Below are positions 27,743 through 37,781 of a stretch of 64,000 nt of DNA, in pieces (positions within the stretch are counted from its first letter, which is position 1; each line of letters begins with the position of its first letter). A program made the translations under genes and the position numbers. The DNA is taken from the NCBI GenBank assembly GCA_902624095.1, contig CACNWB010000001.1:1-64000 (forward strand). Direction: 5' to 3'. A model generated the notes under the pieces. The model did no database searches, was not told the origin of the DNA, and saw nothing but the letters and a program-made list of their open reading frames with translations. This stretch comes from an uncultured PS1 clade bacterium. Its GTDB lineage: Bacteria > Pseudomonadota > Alphaproteobacteria > RS24.

Positions 27743-28885
27743 ATGAAAGATAAAAATTGGCAGGTTTGCTCTCGGTGTGTAATGGATACCACCGACTGGA
27801 CGATAACATTTGATCTTAACGGCATATGTAACCATTGTTACCAATTTGACAACGTCACTTCAAAAAACTGGTTTCCAGGCGATAATGGGAAAAAATTACT
27901 AGACAATTTAGTGAGCAAAATCAAGCAAGAAGGCAGAAAAAACGAATATAATTGTATACTCGGCATGTCAGGCGGAGTTGATAGTTCATACCTAGCTTTG
28001 GTCTTGAAAGATTATGAACTTCGTCCTCTTATTGTCCATGTGGATGCCGGATGGAATAGTGAGTTGGCGGTGCACAATATCGAGCAAATTGTCAAATATT
28101 GCGGTTTTGACTTACATACGCATGTTTTAAATTGGGAAGAAATAAAGGACCTGCAGCTATCTTATCTAAAGGCGTCTTTAGCAAACCAAGACGTTATTCA
28201 AGATCATGCATTTTTTGCATCTTTATATTCTTTTGCAGTTCAGAATAAAATTAAGTATGTGTTTAATGGTGGAAATATTGCAACGGAATCCGTGTTTCCC
28301 AGCTGTTGGCATCATGCTGCCATGGATTCCATCAATCTGAAGGCAATTCATAAGAGGCATGGAGTACAAAAATTAAAAGATTATAAGACACTTAGTTTTC
28401 TTGAATATTATTTTTACTACCCCTTTATCAGGGGTTTAAATGTTATACGCCCCCTTAATTATATGCCGTATAATAAAAAAAATGCCACTCGCATTTTAAA
28501 GGAGAGAGTGGGCTTCAAAGAATACGGAAGGAAACATGGTGAGTCACGGTTCACAAAATTCTTTCAAAATTACTACCTTCCAAAGAAGTTTAATATGGAT
28601 AAGCGCAAACCGCATCTATCTAGCCTAGTTTTGTCTGGAGAAATATCTCGCAGTGAAGCTTTGCATTCCTTAAGTGAACCGCTATACGAAAAAAAGGAAT
28701 TAGATGAGGATAAGTCGTTTGTAGCTAAAAAATTGGGTATATCTAAGGAAGAATTAGAGCGTTTAGTTATGGCCCCAAAGGGGCATTACTCTCAGTATGC
28801 AAATTGGGATTCTAGGTATAAAATAATGGTGAGGACTAAATCAATAATTGAAAAAATAACTGGGAAAAAGATCAAAACATATTAG
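27743..28885 (+). CDS. N-acetyl sugar amidotransferase (WbpG/PseA family), copy 1
   Basis: A 380-residue ATP-pyrophosphatase amidotransferase. CSRCVMDTTDW and CNHC supply paired Cys, the PP-loop is CILGMSGGVDSSYLALV, and HVDAGWNSELAV and FNGGNIATES are family motifs. With HisH- and HisF-like partners these enzymes convert an N-acetyl group into acetamidino, as in P. aeruginosa O5 and legionaminic or pseudaminic derivatives. No HisH gene is adjacent and the neighbouring HisF is a relic, so it would need the partners encoded at 36.4-37.7 kb. It is AT-rich, unlike copy 2. Confidence 0.88.
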   Translation: MKDKNWQVCSRCVMDTTDWTITFDLNGICNHCYQFDNVTSKNWFPGDNGKKLLDNLVSKIKQEGRKNEYNCILGMSGGVDSSYLALVLKDYELRPLIVHVDAGWNSELAVHNIEQIVKYCGFDLHTHVLNWEEIKDLQLSYLKASLANQDVIQDHAFFASLYSFAVQNKIKYVFNGGNIATESVFPSCWHHAAMDSINLKAIHKRHGVQKLKDYKTLSFLEYYFYYPFIRGLNVIRPLNYMPYNKKNATRILKERVGFKEYGRKHGESRFTKFFQNYYLPKKFNMDKRKPHLSSLVLSGEISRSEALHSLSEPLYEKKELDEDKSFVAKKLGISKEELERLVMAPKGHYSQYANWDSRYKIMVRTKSIIEKITGKKIKTY

Positions 28886-29198
28886 CCTCGATATTAGATA
28901 GTATTTTTCGTACAAAAAGCACGTATTTCATAATTTCGCTTATGGCTTTCAAAAATATTATAGAGCCTGTCCTCCTTAGTCTTTTCTATGTTTTTATTAA
29001 TCACCGCTTTTCAAAGATATTAAACAGCGCTTCAAATAGTGAATTTCTCCAATCAAATATGCGGGCATGAAGAGGTATATTTTCAAATTGGGCTTTCTTC
29101 CCTTTTTATTTACGAGAAAGTGTTCGTTGTGGTTGCAATATGTGTAAATTTTTTCACCTTTCTTCAAATGCTTAATATAGGGCATAAATAATAATCTA
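28886..29198. other. AT-rich gap, no gene assigned
   Basis: About 310 bases. A minus-strand frame at 28997-29290 could encode 97 residues but overlaps the start of the glycosyltransferase and has no recognisable domain. In DNA this AT-rich it is not convincing. Confidence 0.35.
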
Positions 29199-30344
29199 AT
29201 GAATAATTTACATATAATTATGAATAATTTTGAAAACGAAAGCCGCGTGTTGAGACAGATTGGTAGCGTTTCTGCCTTAACAGATATCAATCACGTATAT
29301 GTTGCTTCGTTATGCGGTGAAGGGCAAATAACAGAAGAAAAAATAAACGAGAAGGCGTCAGTAAACAGGTTTCCCCTACGTTCGCAACGTTTTTCAAGGG
29401 GAGCATTAATCCAAGTTATAAAGTATATTGAATTTAGTTTCAGAATTTTTCTTTTCTATAGGACTAAAAATATAAGATTGGTCAATGTTCACCATTTGGC
29501 TTTGCTTCCTTTGGGTTATCTAATGAAGTTAAGTTGTGGCGCAAAACTGATTTATGATACGCACGAACTCGAAACAGAAACGCATAGCCTAAAAGGCATA
29601 AAGAAGAAGTTAGCCAAGGTTGTTGAGCGTATTTTCATCAAAAAAGTTGAGCATATTTTTGTTGTAAGTGAAAATATTGCCGATTGGTATGAGGAAAAAT
29701 ATGCAATTAAAAGGCCTACGGTATTAATGAATGCTCCACGTCTCACTAAGGTTAATCCGAACAATTATTTTAGACAATATTTTAGCTTAAGGCCTGATCA
29801 GAAAATTTTCTTATATCAAGGCGCCTTAATGTTCGGACGCGGTATTGAAGACATCATTGCAGCTTTCTTAACCCGAAAAGACGACACTGTTGTTGTGATA
29901 TTTATGGGTTATGGACTCCTCGAGGAACTTGTTGTGAGAGAAGCAAATAAATCCGAAACCATCTATTTCCATCCTGCAGTGAGCCCCCATCAATTATTAA
30001 AATATACGGCTTCAGCTGATTTTGGCCTGTCGTTAATTCAAAGCACCTGTCAAAGTTATTTTTACTGCATGCCAAATAAATTATTCGAATATCTTATGGC
30101 TGGTTTACCGGTACTCGTTTCCAATATGAAGGAAATGGGAGAGTTTGTAGAAAAATATGAAGTTGGCTTTGTTGCCAAGGATAGTCGAGTGGGCTCAATT
30201 AACAGTGCCGTTGACGAAGCCCTTACAGCTGACCTCGACAAACTCCAACAGAACGCTGTGAGCGCATCGATAATACATTCCTGGGAGGTGCAGGAAAAAA
30301 AGATGATTGCGGACTACCAAATGTTGCTGAACAGACTTAATTGA
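29199..30344 (+). CDS. Glycosyltransferase, GT-B fold (GT4-like)
   Basis: A 381-residue protein. The N-terminal domain includes LIYDTHELETETH, a feature of GT4-type transferases. The C-terminal donor domain includes KIFLYQGALMFGRGIEDII, FMGYGLLEELV and the CMPNKLFEYLMAGLPVLVSN acceptor/donor loop. It should add one sugar of the repeat unit at the membrane surface. Linkage and sugar are not readable. Same strand as the island, AT-rich like its neighbours. Confidence 0.87.
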   Translation: MNNLHIIMNNFENESRVLRQIGSVSALTDINHVYVASLCGEGQITEEKINEKASVNRFPLRSQRFSRGALIQVIKYIEFSFRIFLFYRTKNIRLVNVHHLALLPLGYLMKLSCGAKLIYDTHELETETHSLKGIKKKLAKVVERIFIKKVEHIFVVSENIADWYEEKYAIKRPTVLMNAPRLTKVNPNNYFRQYFSLRPDQKIFLYQGALMFGRGIEDIIAAFLTRKDDTVVVIFMGYGLLEELVVREANKSETIYFHPAVSPHQLLKYTASADFGLSLIQSTCQSYFYCMPNKLFEYLMAGLPVLVSNMKEMGEFVEKYEVGFVAKDSRVGSINSAVDEALTADLDKLQQNAVSASIIHSWEVQEKKMIADYQMLLNRLN

Positions 30345-30871
30345 CTGATATCTCACAAATAAATAACCGTAAGAAGAATCCTGTGGTTTATCATTTAAAT
30401 TCGGTTCGCCCGTAGCCTGGCTTGAGTGCGCTTGTAAGGATATGTACCTTTTGCACGGATAGCGGTGATGATGTATCGCTGATCGTTGTTGAAGGGGTTG
30501 GTGCCAAGGAATTAAATGAGGTAAGTATTTATCTCGATTGTCAAACTAAGGATCACGTAGATCTATACTAACAAAATCTTGTGTACGATGGTCGGAAAAT
30601 TCTGAGCTAATTAGTCTTTAATTTATAACTTATTCGTCTATAAAATTGTGTCTGACCAGCATTATGTCGCATATTTTTTAATTTCTATTGTTGAAAAGTT
30701 AAATGACATCGAGAGTTTAGAAATAGTGGAGGCACAATTTGCGCCGATCATTCGACTCAATATGATTCTGTCAGTGGCATCTCCCAACATCTTTAAGCAA
30801 ATAGCTTTTGACCAAGCAGTTCATTATTTAGCCGATTAAAAAATCAGATATTTAACTTGGAAATAGGGAAA
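30345..30871 (+). pseudogene. Gap with N-terminal glycosyltransferase relic
   Basis: Bases about 30370-30535 read, with at least one frameshift and stop, as the start of a GT4 glycosyltransferase. KNPVVYHLNSVRP appears in one frame, then LVRICTFCTDSGDDVSLIVV in another. That is the usual YHLNSVHP and GHDVSLIV layout. Nothing downstream continues the protein. A 63-codon frame at 30648-30839 is not recognisable. The relic marks the junction where AT-rich sequence gives way to the GC-richer wecB segment. Confidence 0.5.
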
Positions 30872-32011
30872 ATGAAAAAAGTATTGTTGGTATTCGGCAC
30901 CCGCCCGGAGGCAATAAAAATGGCTCCTGTCTTCAAAGAACTAAAGCGTCACTCAGATTTGCAAGTTAAGGTGGCTGTCACTGGGCAGCATCGCGAGATG
31001 CTGGATCAAGTGCTGCGGTTGTTCGGGATAAAACCAGACTACGACCTTAAAGTGATGAAACCTGGACAAGGCCTGACCGAGATAACCGCAGCCGTTTTAG
31101 TTGGTCTTAAGCCTATATTGAAAGGATTTGCGCCCGATTTATTGCTTGTACATGGAGATACCGCTACTACGCTCTCAGCATCGATTGCAGCATATTACCA
31201 GCAGATCCCTGTCGGGCATGTCGAATCGGGTTTGCGCACCGGCAATATTTATTCGCCGTGGCCGGAGGAGATTAATCGAAAGTTAACAGGTTCTATTGCT
31301 CAACTCCACTTCGCCCCAACAAAAAAGGCTGCCTCCAACCTGAAATCTGAGGCAGTGCCAGTATTCGGTATTTCGATCACGGGAAATACCGTCATTGATG
31401 CGTTGCTGGATGTAGTTAACAGGCTCGAGAACGATCCGCAGCATAGTGCCACCCTCGACAGGGAATTCGGAATAGACCCGACCAAGCGTTTGATCCTTGT
31501 CACCGGACATCGTCGCGAAAGCTTTGGGCGCGGTCTTGAGCGTATTTGCGATGCACTTGCTACCATAGCAAAACGGGAGGACGTCCAGGTCATTTATCCG
31601 GTCCATCTGAATCCCAACGTGAAAGGTCCTGTCGAGACCAACCTCGCGGCGCTGGAACGCGTGAGGCTCATAGCGCCACAGGATTACCTGCCTTTTGTCC
31701 ATTTGATGCGACGCGCGGATATCATCCTCACTGACTCTGGTGGCGTGCAGGAAGAGGCACCGTCTCTAGGCAAGCCGGTTCTGGTAATGCGCGACACTAC
31801 CGAGCGACCTGAGGCGGTGGACGCTGGAACGGTCAAACTGGTCGGTACAGACGCCGACCTTATCGTTCGAGAAACGGCATCGCTGCTCGATGATCAAGCG
31901 GCATATGAGGCTATGTCCCGCGCGCACAATCCCTACGGTGATGGATTGGCCTCACAGCGCATCTGCGATGCCGTTTTATCATTTTTTTCCATCAACGAGG
32001 ATCAGCAATAA
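30872..32011 (+). CDS. wecB: UDP-N-acetylglucosamine 2-epimerase (non-hydrolysing)
   Basis: A 379-residue protein with [57 protein letters not shown] and [17 protein letters not shown], all family landmarks. It converts UDP-GlcNAc to UDP-ManNAc, the substrate of the dehydrogenase encoded next, with which it shares one base. ATG 30872 is preferred over TTG 30857 because it gives the canonical N-terminus [13 protein letters not shown]. The pair points to ManNAcA in the polymer. Confidence 0.94.
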   Translation: MKKVLLVFGTRPEAIKMAPVFKELKRHSDLQVKVAVTGQHREMLDQVLRLFGIKPDYDLKVMKPGQGLTEITAAVLVGLKPILKGFAPDLLLVHGDTATTLSASIAAYYQQIPVGHVESGLRTGNIYSPWPEEINRKLTGSIAQLHFAPTKKAASNLKSEAVPVFGISITGNTVIDALLDVVNRLENDPQHSATLDREFGIDPTKRLILVTGHRRESFGRGLERICDALATIAKREDVQVIYPVHLNPNVKGPVETNLAALERVRLIAPQDYLPFVHLMRRADIILTDSGGVQEEAPSLGKPVLVMRDTTERPEAVDAGTVKLVGTDADLIVRETASLLDDQAAYEAMSRAHNPYGDGLASQRICDAVLSFFSINEDQQ

Positions 32012-33273
32012 TGTCTGAACTTCCCTTCAAACGCATTTCAGTCATCGGGCTTGGGTACATTGGCCTACCCACTGCCGCCTTGTTCGCTTCGCACAAAGTT
32101 GAAGTGGTCGGTGTAGATGTGAACCAGAACACGGTCGACTCAATCAATCGAGGAGAGGTCCATTTCGTTGAGCCTGATCTCGACTTGGTGGTCCGCGAAG
32201 TAGTGAAAGAAGGCTATCTAAGGGCCACCACTGTTCCTGAACCCGCCGAGGCGTTTCTTATTGCGGTGCCAACTCCGTTCAAGGGAGACCAATATGCCCC
32301 CGACCTTGGTTTTGTAGAGGGCGCGGCGCGGGCTATCGCGCCAGTCCTTCAGGTTGGCAATCTAGTTATCGTGGAAAGCACGTTGCCCGTGGGGGCAACC
32401 GAGGCAATGGCTGGCTGGCTAGCCGAGGTGCGCCCCGACCTGCGCTTTCCTCAGACTGCTGGGGAAGGCTCTGACATTTACGTGGCCCACTGCCCAGAAC
32501 GCGTGCTACCCGGCAAGGTGATGCAGGAATTGATCACCAACGACCGCGTGATTGGTGGCATTACGGCTGTTTGTTCAGCCCGCGCTAAGGCTCTTTATGA
32601 GACATTCGTCACGGGCGACTGCGTAATCGCAAGTGGCCCTCGCGTGGCCGAGATGGCAAAACTGACCGAGAACAGTTTTCGCGATGTAAACATCGCTTTC
32701 GCCAATGAGCTTTCGTTGATCTGCGACAAGACAAACATTAACGTCTGGGAATTGATCTCACTCGCCAATCGACACCCGCGTGTGCACATTCTACAGCCTG
32801 GTCCAGGAGTCGGCGGCCATTGTATTGCTGTAGACCCCTGGTTCATCGTTTCCGCTGCTCCTGAACAAGCACGCCTGATGCGCACCGCCCGCGAGGTCAA
32901 TGATAGCAAGCCGAAGTGGGTGATAGAGAAAGTCCATGCGGCGATAGGCGCCCACCTAACGCAGCACCCAGGCAAAACCGCCGCAGATGTCACGTTAGCC
33001 GTCTATGGTCTCGCCTTTAAACCTGACATCGACGACCTGCGCGAAAGCCCAGCACTAGCGATCGCCAAGCGCTTGGCTATGCAGCACCCTGGTCCTTTGT
33101 TGATAGTTGAGCCAAACATCGAAAAGCTGCCATCTGGCCTTGAAAACGCGCTCATGAGTGACGGTAGCAACGTATCTGCCGATGTCCACGTAATGTTGGT
33201 TGATCACCAAAGCTTCCGCAATTCCGCCAGTCCTGTAGGAAGCATCGTCGACACGCGCGGTGTCTGGCATTGA
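32011..33273 (+). CDS. wecC: UDP-N-acetyl-D-mannosamine dehydrogenase
   Basis: A 420-residue nucleotide-sugar dehydrogenase. VIGLGYIGLPTAALFAS, FLIAVPTPFKG, catalytic Cys in GPGVGGHCIAVDPWFIV, and YGLAFKPDIDDLRESPA. The sequence features and the upstream wecB fit oxidation of UDP-ManNAc to UDP-ManNAcA. It is clearly distinct from the WbpA-type enzyme at 17.3 kb, so two uronic acid routes exist in this island. Confidence 0.93.
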   Translation: MSELPFKRISVIGLGYIGLPTAALFASHKVEVVGVDVNQNTVDSINRGEVHFVEPDLDLVVREVVKEGYLRATTVPEPAEAFLIAVPTPFKGDQYAPDLGFVEGAARAIAPVLQVGNLVIVESTLPVGATEAMAGWLAEVRPDLRFPQTAGEGSDIYVAHCPERVLPGKVMQELITNDRVIGGITAVCSARAKALYETFVTGDCVIASGPRVAEMAKLTENSFRDVNIAFANELSLICDKTNINVWELISLANRHPRVHILQPGPGVGGHCIAVDPWFIVSAAPEQARLMRTAREVNDSKPKWVIEKVHAAIGAHLTQHPGKTAADVTLAVYGLAFKPDIDDLRESPALAIAKRLAMQHPGPLLIVEPNIEKLPSGLENALMSDGSNVSADVHVMLVDHQSFRNSASPVGSIVDTRGVWH

Positions 33274-33413
33274 TCAATCTAGGTGGAAGATTGAGCCGGC
33301 AAACTGAGAACAAAATGCATCTAACCCCGCGAACCGACCTGGACAGCAACAAGAGACCTCTGCACCAAAGTAGTTTACCAATGAGATGACCAAACTTAGG
33401 GGCCGCGGAACAT

Positions 33414-34067
33414 ATGACCGACGAGAACAAACTTGATAGACATCTTAGTCCATTAAAGGAATTTTGGTATCTTCTTTCGCGAGGGATGAAGAGATTACGA
33501 CCCGCAGCGATCAGAAATTCTGATATCCACGCCACATCCAAAGTGGAACCTGGCAGCCAAGTAGTTGCCAGCCAGTTCGGTTGCCACTCCTATTGTGGAT
33601 ATGATTGTGTATTTTTGAACACATCGGTTGGTGCTTTCTGTTCTATATCTGACAATGTCGTCGTTGGCGGCTCCAATCATCCGATGCACTTCGTTTCGAC
33701 GAGCCCAGTCTTTCTGTCTCACCGAGATAGCGTAAAGGCAAAATTTTCGAATTTTGATTACCTGGACTTGCCAAGAACACATATCGGCAACGACGTGTGG
33801 GTGGGTCACAGCGCCCGTATTTGCGCAGGTGTCAATATTGGGCACGGTGCCGTTGTTGCGATGGGCAGCGTAGTAACTAAAGACGTACCACCTTATTCCA
33901 TAGTAGGCGGGAACCCCGCACGAGTGCTGCGCATGCGGTTTTCAGATGATATAATTAATAAGTTGCTTGCAACAAGCTGGTGGGACCTGCCCGACAACGA
34001 ACTAGCCCATTGGGCAGCTTTGTTTGATGATCCAGAAAAATTCTTGCATGCGTGGGAACGAAAATGA
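33414..34067 (+). CDS. CatB-like O-acetyltransferase (hexapeptide repeat)
   Basis: A 217-residue left-handed beta-helix protein. Hexapeptide turns surround [20 protein letters not shown] and [20 protein letters not shown], with the catalytic-type His in [14 protein letters not shown] and the end [16 protein letters not shown]. It probably O- or N-acetylates a sugar residue. It overlaps the next glycosyltransferase by ATGA. The acceptor is unknown. Confidence 0.85.
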   Translation: MTDENKLDRHLSPLKEFWYLLSRGMKRLRPAAIRNSDIHATSKVEPGSQVVASQFGCHSYCGYDCVFLNTSVGAFCSISDNVVVGGSNHPMHFVSTSPVFLSHRDSVKAKFSNFDYLDLPRTHIGNDVWVGHSARICAGVNIGHGAVVAMGSVVTKDVPPYSIVGGNPARVLRMRFSDDIINKLLATSWWDLPDNELAHWAALFDDPEKFLHAWERK

Positions 34068-35206
34068 GGGTTTTGCACCTGTGTTTATCTGCTTTCTATA
34101 TTGACGAAGCAGGATACCAAGAGAACCATCTGGTCCGTCAGCATGTGAAAGACGGTCACGAGGTTCTCGTAATTGCCTCGACCGAAACCTTCGATGGAAA
34201 AGGTGGCCTAGAGTACAAAGAGCCGGGAAGCTATTTAGGGTCTGATGGAGCAAAAGTCATCCGCCTTCCATATGTGAAATGGTTGCCACACAAAATCGCG
34301 CGAAAACTTCGTTTTCACCCTAGTGTTTATGAGTTGATGAAGGATTTCAAACCTGAGGCGATCCTTTTCCACGGTTGTGCTGGCAACGAGATTGTTACTG
34401 CAGCAAATTACGCCTCTGAAAATCCTAATGTACTTCTATATGCAGACAGTCACGAAGACTATAACAACAGCGCCCGTGGCTTTGTTTCGAAAAATATTCT
34501 GCACCGGCTGTATTACAGAAACCGGCTTCAGACCGCTTTGCCAAAGATCCGGAAAATCTTGTGCATCAATATCGAATCCATGAATTTTGTAGCGGAACTT
34601 TACGGAGTTCCAAAGAGCCGGCTCGAATTTTTTCCCTTAGGCGGGAAAATTTTGAAGCAAGGTGAGATTTCCGATAGAAGAGCGAAAACTCGCTCTCGAC
34701 ACAAGCTGCCGGACGACACGTTTGTTTTTCTTCAGGCCGGGAAGATGACATCTCGCAAAAAGCTTGCCGATAGCCTCGAAGTGTTTTCCAGACTAGAGGG
34801 CAATCATCTGAGATTTTGGATTGCGGGCCTCCTAACCGAAGAAACCAAGCACGATTTGACGGCAATGATCGAAGCAGACGCTCGGATTAGCTTTCTAGGC
34901 TGGAAAAGCCCAGAGGAACTGAACGACCTTCTGTGTGCAGCCGATGCATATGTCCAGCCTGGAACACAATCAGCAACTATGCAGAATGCTTTATGCTGTG
35001 GCTGCCCCGTTATCATTGACGATGTGCAAAGTCACAAACCCTATCTCGATGCCGGTGCAACACTCGTACGTGATAGATCAAGCCTGCTAAATGCCATGCA
35101 AGATGCGCTAAACTGGAATAATGAACAAAAACGCGCCACTGCGCTAATCTTTGCCCGTGCAAAATTGGATTACCAAAAGCTTTCCAAGCGCATTCTAAAT
35201 GCCTGA
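34064..35206 (+). CDS. Glycosyltransferase, GT-B fold
   Basis: A 380-residue protein starting [20 protein letters not shown], with a C-terminal domain containing [44 protein letters not shown] and [15 protein letters not shown]. The layout is that of GT4-like transferases. ATG 34064 overlaps the acetyltransferase stop, and its own stop shares one base with the amidotransferase start, so these genes are tightly coupled. The sugar is unknown. Confidence 0.82.
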   Translation: MRVLHLCLSAFYIDEAGYQENHLVRQHVKDGHEVLVIASTETFDGKGGLEYKEPGSYLGSDGAKVIRLPYVKWLPHKIARKLRFHPSVYELMKDFKPEAILFHGCAGNEIVTAANYASENPNVLLYADSHEDYNNSARGFVSKNILHRLYYRNRLQTALPKIRKILCINIESMNFVAELYGVPKSRLEFFPLGGKILKQGEISDRRAKTRSRHKLPDDTFVFLQAGKMTSRKKLADSLEVFSRLEGNHLRFWIAGLLTEETKHDLTAMIEADARISFLGWKSPEELNDLLCAADAYVQPGTQSATMQNALCCGCPVIIDDVQSHKPYLDAGATLVRDRSSLLNAMQDALNWNNEQKRATALIFARAKLDYQKLSKRILNA

Positions 35207-36384
35207 TGGAAATTTCAACAATTACTGAGGCATTAAAAGTGATCCCGTTAACCCGACCTTACCAAGTCTGTACGCAGTGCGTGATGGACAATACCGATTC
35301 TGCAATCATCTTCGATGAGAATGGTGTCTGCGACCATTGCCTCGATTTCGAGCAGAACGTCAAACCTAACTGGCACACCGACGAGCGAGGGCGCGCCGAG
35401 ATTGCAAAGATCATCGACCAAGTTCGCGCTGCCGGCAAGGGGCATGACTTCGACTGCATCCTCGGCCTGAGCGGCGGGTTGGACAGTTCGTACATGCTGC
35501 ACCTTCTGGTCAAGGAGTTTGGCCTACGTCCGTTGGTGTTCCACGTGGATGGCGGATGGAATAGTGACCTAGCAGTGAACAACATCCAGATGCTGGTTGA
35601 GAAGCTGAGCCTCGATCTGTTCACTGAGGTGATCGACTGGGAAGACATGCGTGACTTTCAGCATGCCTTCTTCAAATCCGGTATATCGCAGATTGACATC
35701 CCGCAGGACCATGCTTTTGTCGCCACGCTCTATAAGTTTGCCAACAAGTACGGCGTTAAGCATATCATGAATGGCGGCAACATCTCGACGGAGTGCGTGC
35801 GCAACCCACTCGAATGGTTGTATTATGCCACGGATATGCGGTTGATCAATGATATCCGCCAGCAGTTTTGTACACGGCCTCTGACCAACTATCCGTTCAG
35901 TTCAGTTCTTTATCACAAGTTCTATCTGCGTTACATAAAACGAGTTCAGGTAGTTCGCCCACTGAACTACCTGCCTTTTTCAAAGGAATTGGCAATCAAT
36001 ACTTTGCGAACCGAATACGACTGGCAGGCCTATCCGCAAAAGCATTTCGAGAGCCGTTTTACCAAGTTCTTTGAAGGCTTCTGGATGCCGACGCGTTTCG
36101 GTTATGACACGCGCAAAGTTCAGTTCTCATCTCTGATCCTGACGGGCCAGATGACCCGTGAGGAGGCGCTCGAAAAGCTGAAGGTCCCAGCCTATGACCT
36201 GGAGTCCATTAACGACGAATTCGCCTATATTGCTAAGAAGCTAGGCATAAGTGTCGACGAATTGCGCCACTTCCATACAATGCCGATTAAGACTTACAAG
36301 GACTATCGCAACCAGGAGGCGCTCTTTAATTTGGGTGCCAAGGTTCTGCGCGCGGTCGGCTTTGAACGTTCCATCAAGCGATAA
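35206..36384 (+). CDS. wbpG: N-acetyl sugar amidotransferase (WbpG family), copy 2
   Basis: A 392-residue amidotransferase with CTQCVMDNTDS and CDHC cysteine pairs, PP-loop CILGLSGGLDSSYMLHL, HVDGGWNSDLAV and MNGGNISTECV. Together with the HisH- and HisF-like proteins encoded just downstream it should turn an acetamido group into acetamidino, as in ManNAc3NAmA synthesis by P. aeruginosa WbpG-HisH2-HisF2. The set is complete here, unlike copy 1 at 27.7 kb. Codon composition is GC-richer than in copy 1. Confidence 0.92.
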   Translation: MEISTITEALKVIPLTRPYQVCTQCVMDNTDSAIIFDENGVCDHCLDFEQNVKPNWHTDERGRAEIAKIIDQVRAAGKGHDFDCILGLSGGLDSSYMLHLLVKEFGLRPLVFHVDGGWNSDLAVNNIQMLVEKLSLDLFTEVIDWEDMRDFQHAFFKSGISQIDIPQDHAFVATLYKFANKYGVKHIMNGGNISTECVRNPLEWLYYATDMRLINDIRQQFCTRPLTNYPFSSVLYHKFYLRYIKRVQVVRPLNYLPFSKELAINTLRTEYDWQAYPQKHFESRFTKFFEGFWMPTRFGYDTRKVQFSSLILTGQMTREEALEKLKVPAYDLESINDEFAYIAKKLGISVDELRHFHTMPIKTYKDYRNQEALFNLGAKVLRAVGFERSIKR

Positions 36385-36388
36385 TATC

Positions 36389-37006
36389 ATGTTGTGCATC
36401 ATCAATTATGGCTCTGGAAATTGTTGGGCGATCGCCAATATCTGCGAGCGTGAGCAGATCCCCTATATGATCACTAGCGATCCCGAGAGTTTGGAAAAAG
36501 CTACTCATTTCCTTCTGCCAGGAGTCGGTGCCTTTGATCCAACGATAGAAACATTGCGCAAAACGGGTATCGTGACTGCTCTGGAAGCACAGGTGTTAGG
36601 AAATGGCAAGCCAATCATGGGCATTTGCGTCGGCATGCACCTGTTGGCTAATGGCAGTGACGAGGGGAAGAGCAATGGTCTTGGCTGGATACCTGGCCAT
36701 GTCACTCGCATCAACACCCGAACTTTGAATCAGCTACCACATCTGCCACATATGGGGTGGAACGAGATCAAGGGCAACCCTCAAGACTCGCTGCTGACCG
36801 GTATCGATCTTGGTTGCGGCTTCTATTTCCTGCATTCCTATTATTTCGATGCAGATGATGGATCAGACGTCGTTGCGCGGGTTCAATATGGCATGGAATT
36901 TCCTTGCATCGTACGAAGGGGTAACGTTATCGGCGCTCAGTTTCATCCGGAAAAGAGCCATTCCAACGGCACTCGCCTGATCAAAAACTTCGTAGGAGTA
37001 GCTTGA
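36389..37006 (+). CDS. hisH: HisH-like glutamine amidotransferase
   Basis: A 205-residue class I glutaminase. Oxyanion-region LLPGVGAFDPT, nucleophile Cys in GICVGMHLL, and the His and Glu of AQFHPEKS complete the triad. It supplies ammonia from glutamine to the WbpG-type amidotransferase via the HisF-like protein. ATG 36389 is preferred: the 46 residues from ATG 36251 are read from the wrong frame of wbpG. Its stop shares a base with the HisF start. It is probably the polysaccharide paralogue rather than the histidine pathway copy. Confidence 0.92.
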   Translation: MLCIINYGSGNCWAIANICEREQIPYMITSDPESLEKATHFLLPGVGAFDPTIETLRKTGIVTALEAQVLGNGKPIMGICVGMHLLANGSDEGKSNGLGWIPGHVTRINTRTLNQLPHLPHMGWNEIKGNPQDSLLTGIDLGCGFYFLHSYYFDADDGSDVVARVQYGMEFPCIVRRGNVIGAQFHPEKSHSNGTRLIKNFVGVA

Positions 37007-37749
37007 TGCTAAGATCGCGGGTTGTACCGTTTCTTTTGTTGCGGGGCAATGGGCTGGTGAAGACCCAGAAATTCGGAGACCCTAAATACGTTGGGGACCC
37101 AATCAACGCGGTAAAGATCTTCAACGAAAAAGAGGTTGACGAATTAACTCTCCTCGATATTGACGCAACGGCATCGGGCCGGCCTCCTAATATGGCATTG
37201 CTCAAGGATATCGCGGCGGAAAGCCGGATGCCCTTGTGCTATGGTGGGGGCGTTTCAGATGCTGAGACTGCTGCTCACATCATCACGTTGGGCTATGAGA
37301 AGGTTTCAGTGAGCCACGCCGCCCTCGAACGCCCTGATCTCGTGCGCGAGATGGCCGAGCGTATTGGTTGTCAAAGCGTGGTGGTTACGATCGATGTCCG
37401 CAGCGAAGGTATTTTCGGCAGTAGCTACAAAGTTTACTCGCGCAACGCCAAACTAAAACACAAGATCGACCCGGTGGTATTTGCCCGGCAGTGTTCTAAC
37501 CTGGGCGCTGGCGAGATCGTGCTGAACTCGATCGACCGCGACGGCATGATGCACGGATACGACCTTGACCTCGCGCGTAAGGTTCGTGAACAGATCACTA
37601 CCCCCATGACTGTCGTTGGTGGGGCTGGTTCTACCGACCACGTGCGGGCTCTAACCGAAGAATTGGGGCCAATCGGTGCCGGTGCTGGCAGCCTATTCGT
37701 GTTCAAAGGCAAGTACCGCGCCGTGCTAATCAGTTACGAGCGGCCTTGA
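37006..37749 (+). CDS. hisF: HisF-like protein of polysaccharide amidination
   Basis: A 247-residue TIM barrel with KFGDPKYVGDPINAVKIFNEKEVDEL, CYGGGVSDAETA, IDRDGMMHGYDLDL and VVGGAGSTDHV. The N-terminus reads RVVPFLLLRGNGLVKT: residue 11 is Leu where the catalytic Asp of true HisF lies. That fits the polysaccharide paralogue, which passes ammonia to WbpG. TTG 37003 precedes ATG 37006; the ATG overlaps the hisH stop. Confidence 0.92.
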   Translation: MLRSRVVPFLLLRGNGLVKTQKFGDPKYVGDPINAVKIFNEKEVDELTLLDIDATASGRPPNMALLKDIAAESRMPLCYGGGVSDAETAAHIITLGYEKVSVSHAALERPDLVREMAERIGCQSVVVTIDVRSEGIFGSSYKVYSRNAKLKHKIDPVVFARQCSNLGAGEIVLNSIDRDGMMHGYDLDLARKVREQITTPMTVVGGAGSTDHVRALTEELGPIGAGAGSLFVFKGKYRAVLISYERP

Positions 37750-37781
37750 ATTTCTCCTTTTTTGCTTCTAATCAATTAAAA

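Noticed and set aside
29261-29275. GGTAGCGT inside the 29.2-kb glycosyltransferase as another ops-like site
   Set aside because: It lacks the GC before GGTAG, is inside a coding region and not in a leader.
28997-29290. Minus-strand 97-codon frame in AT-rich DNA
   Set aside because: It overlaps the start of an intact glycosyltransferase, has no recognisable domain, and long frames occur by chance in such DNA.
30648-30839. 63-codon plus-strand frame before wecB
   Set aside because: No recognisable features, and it lies in a decayed region.
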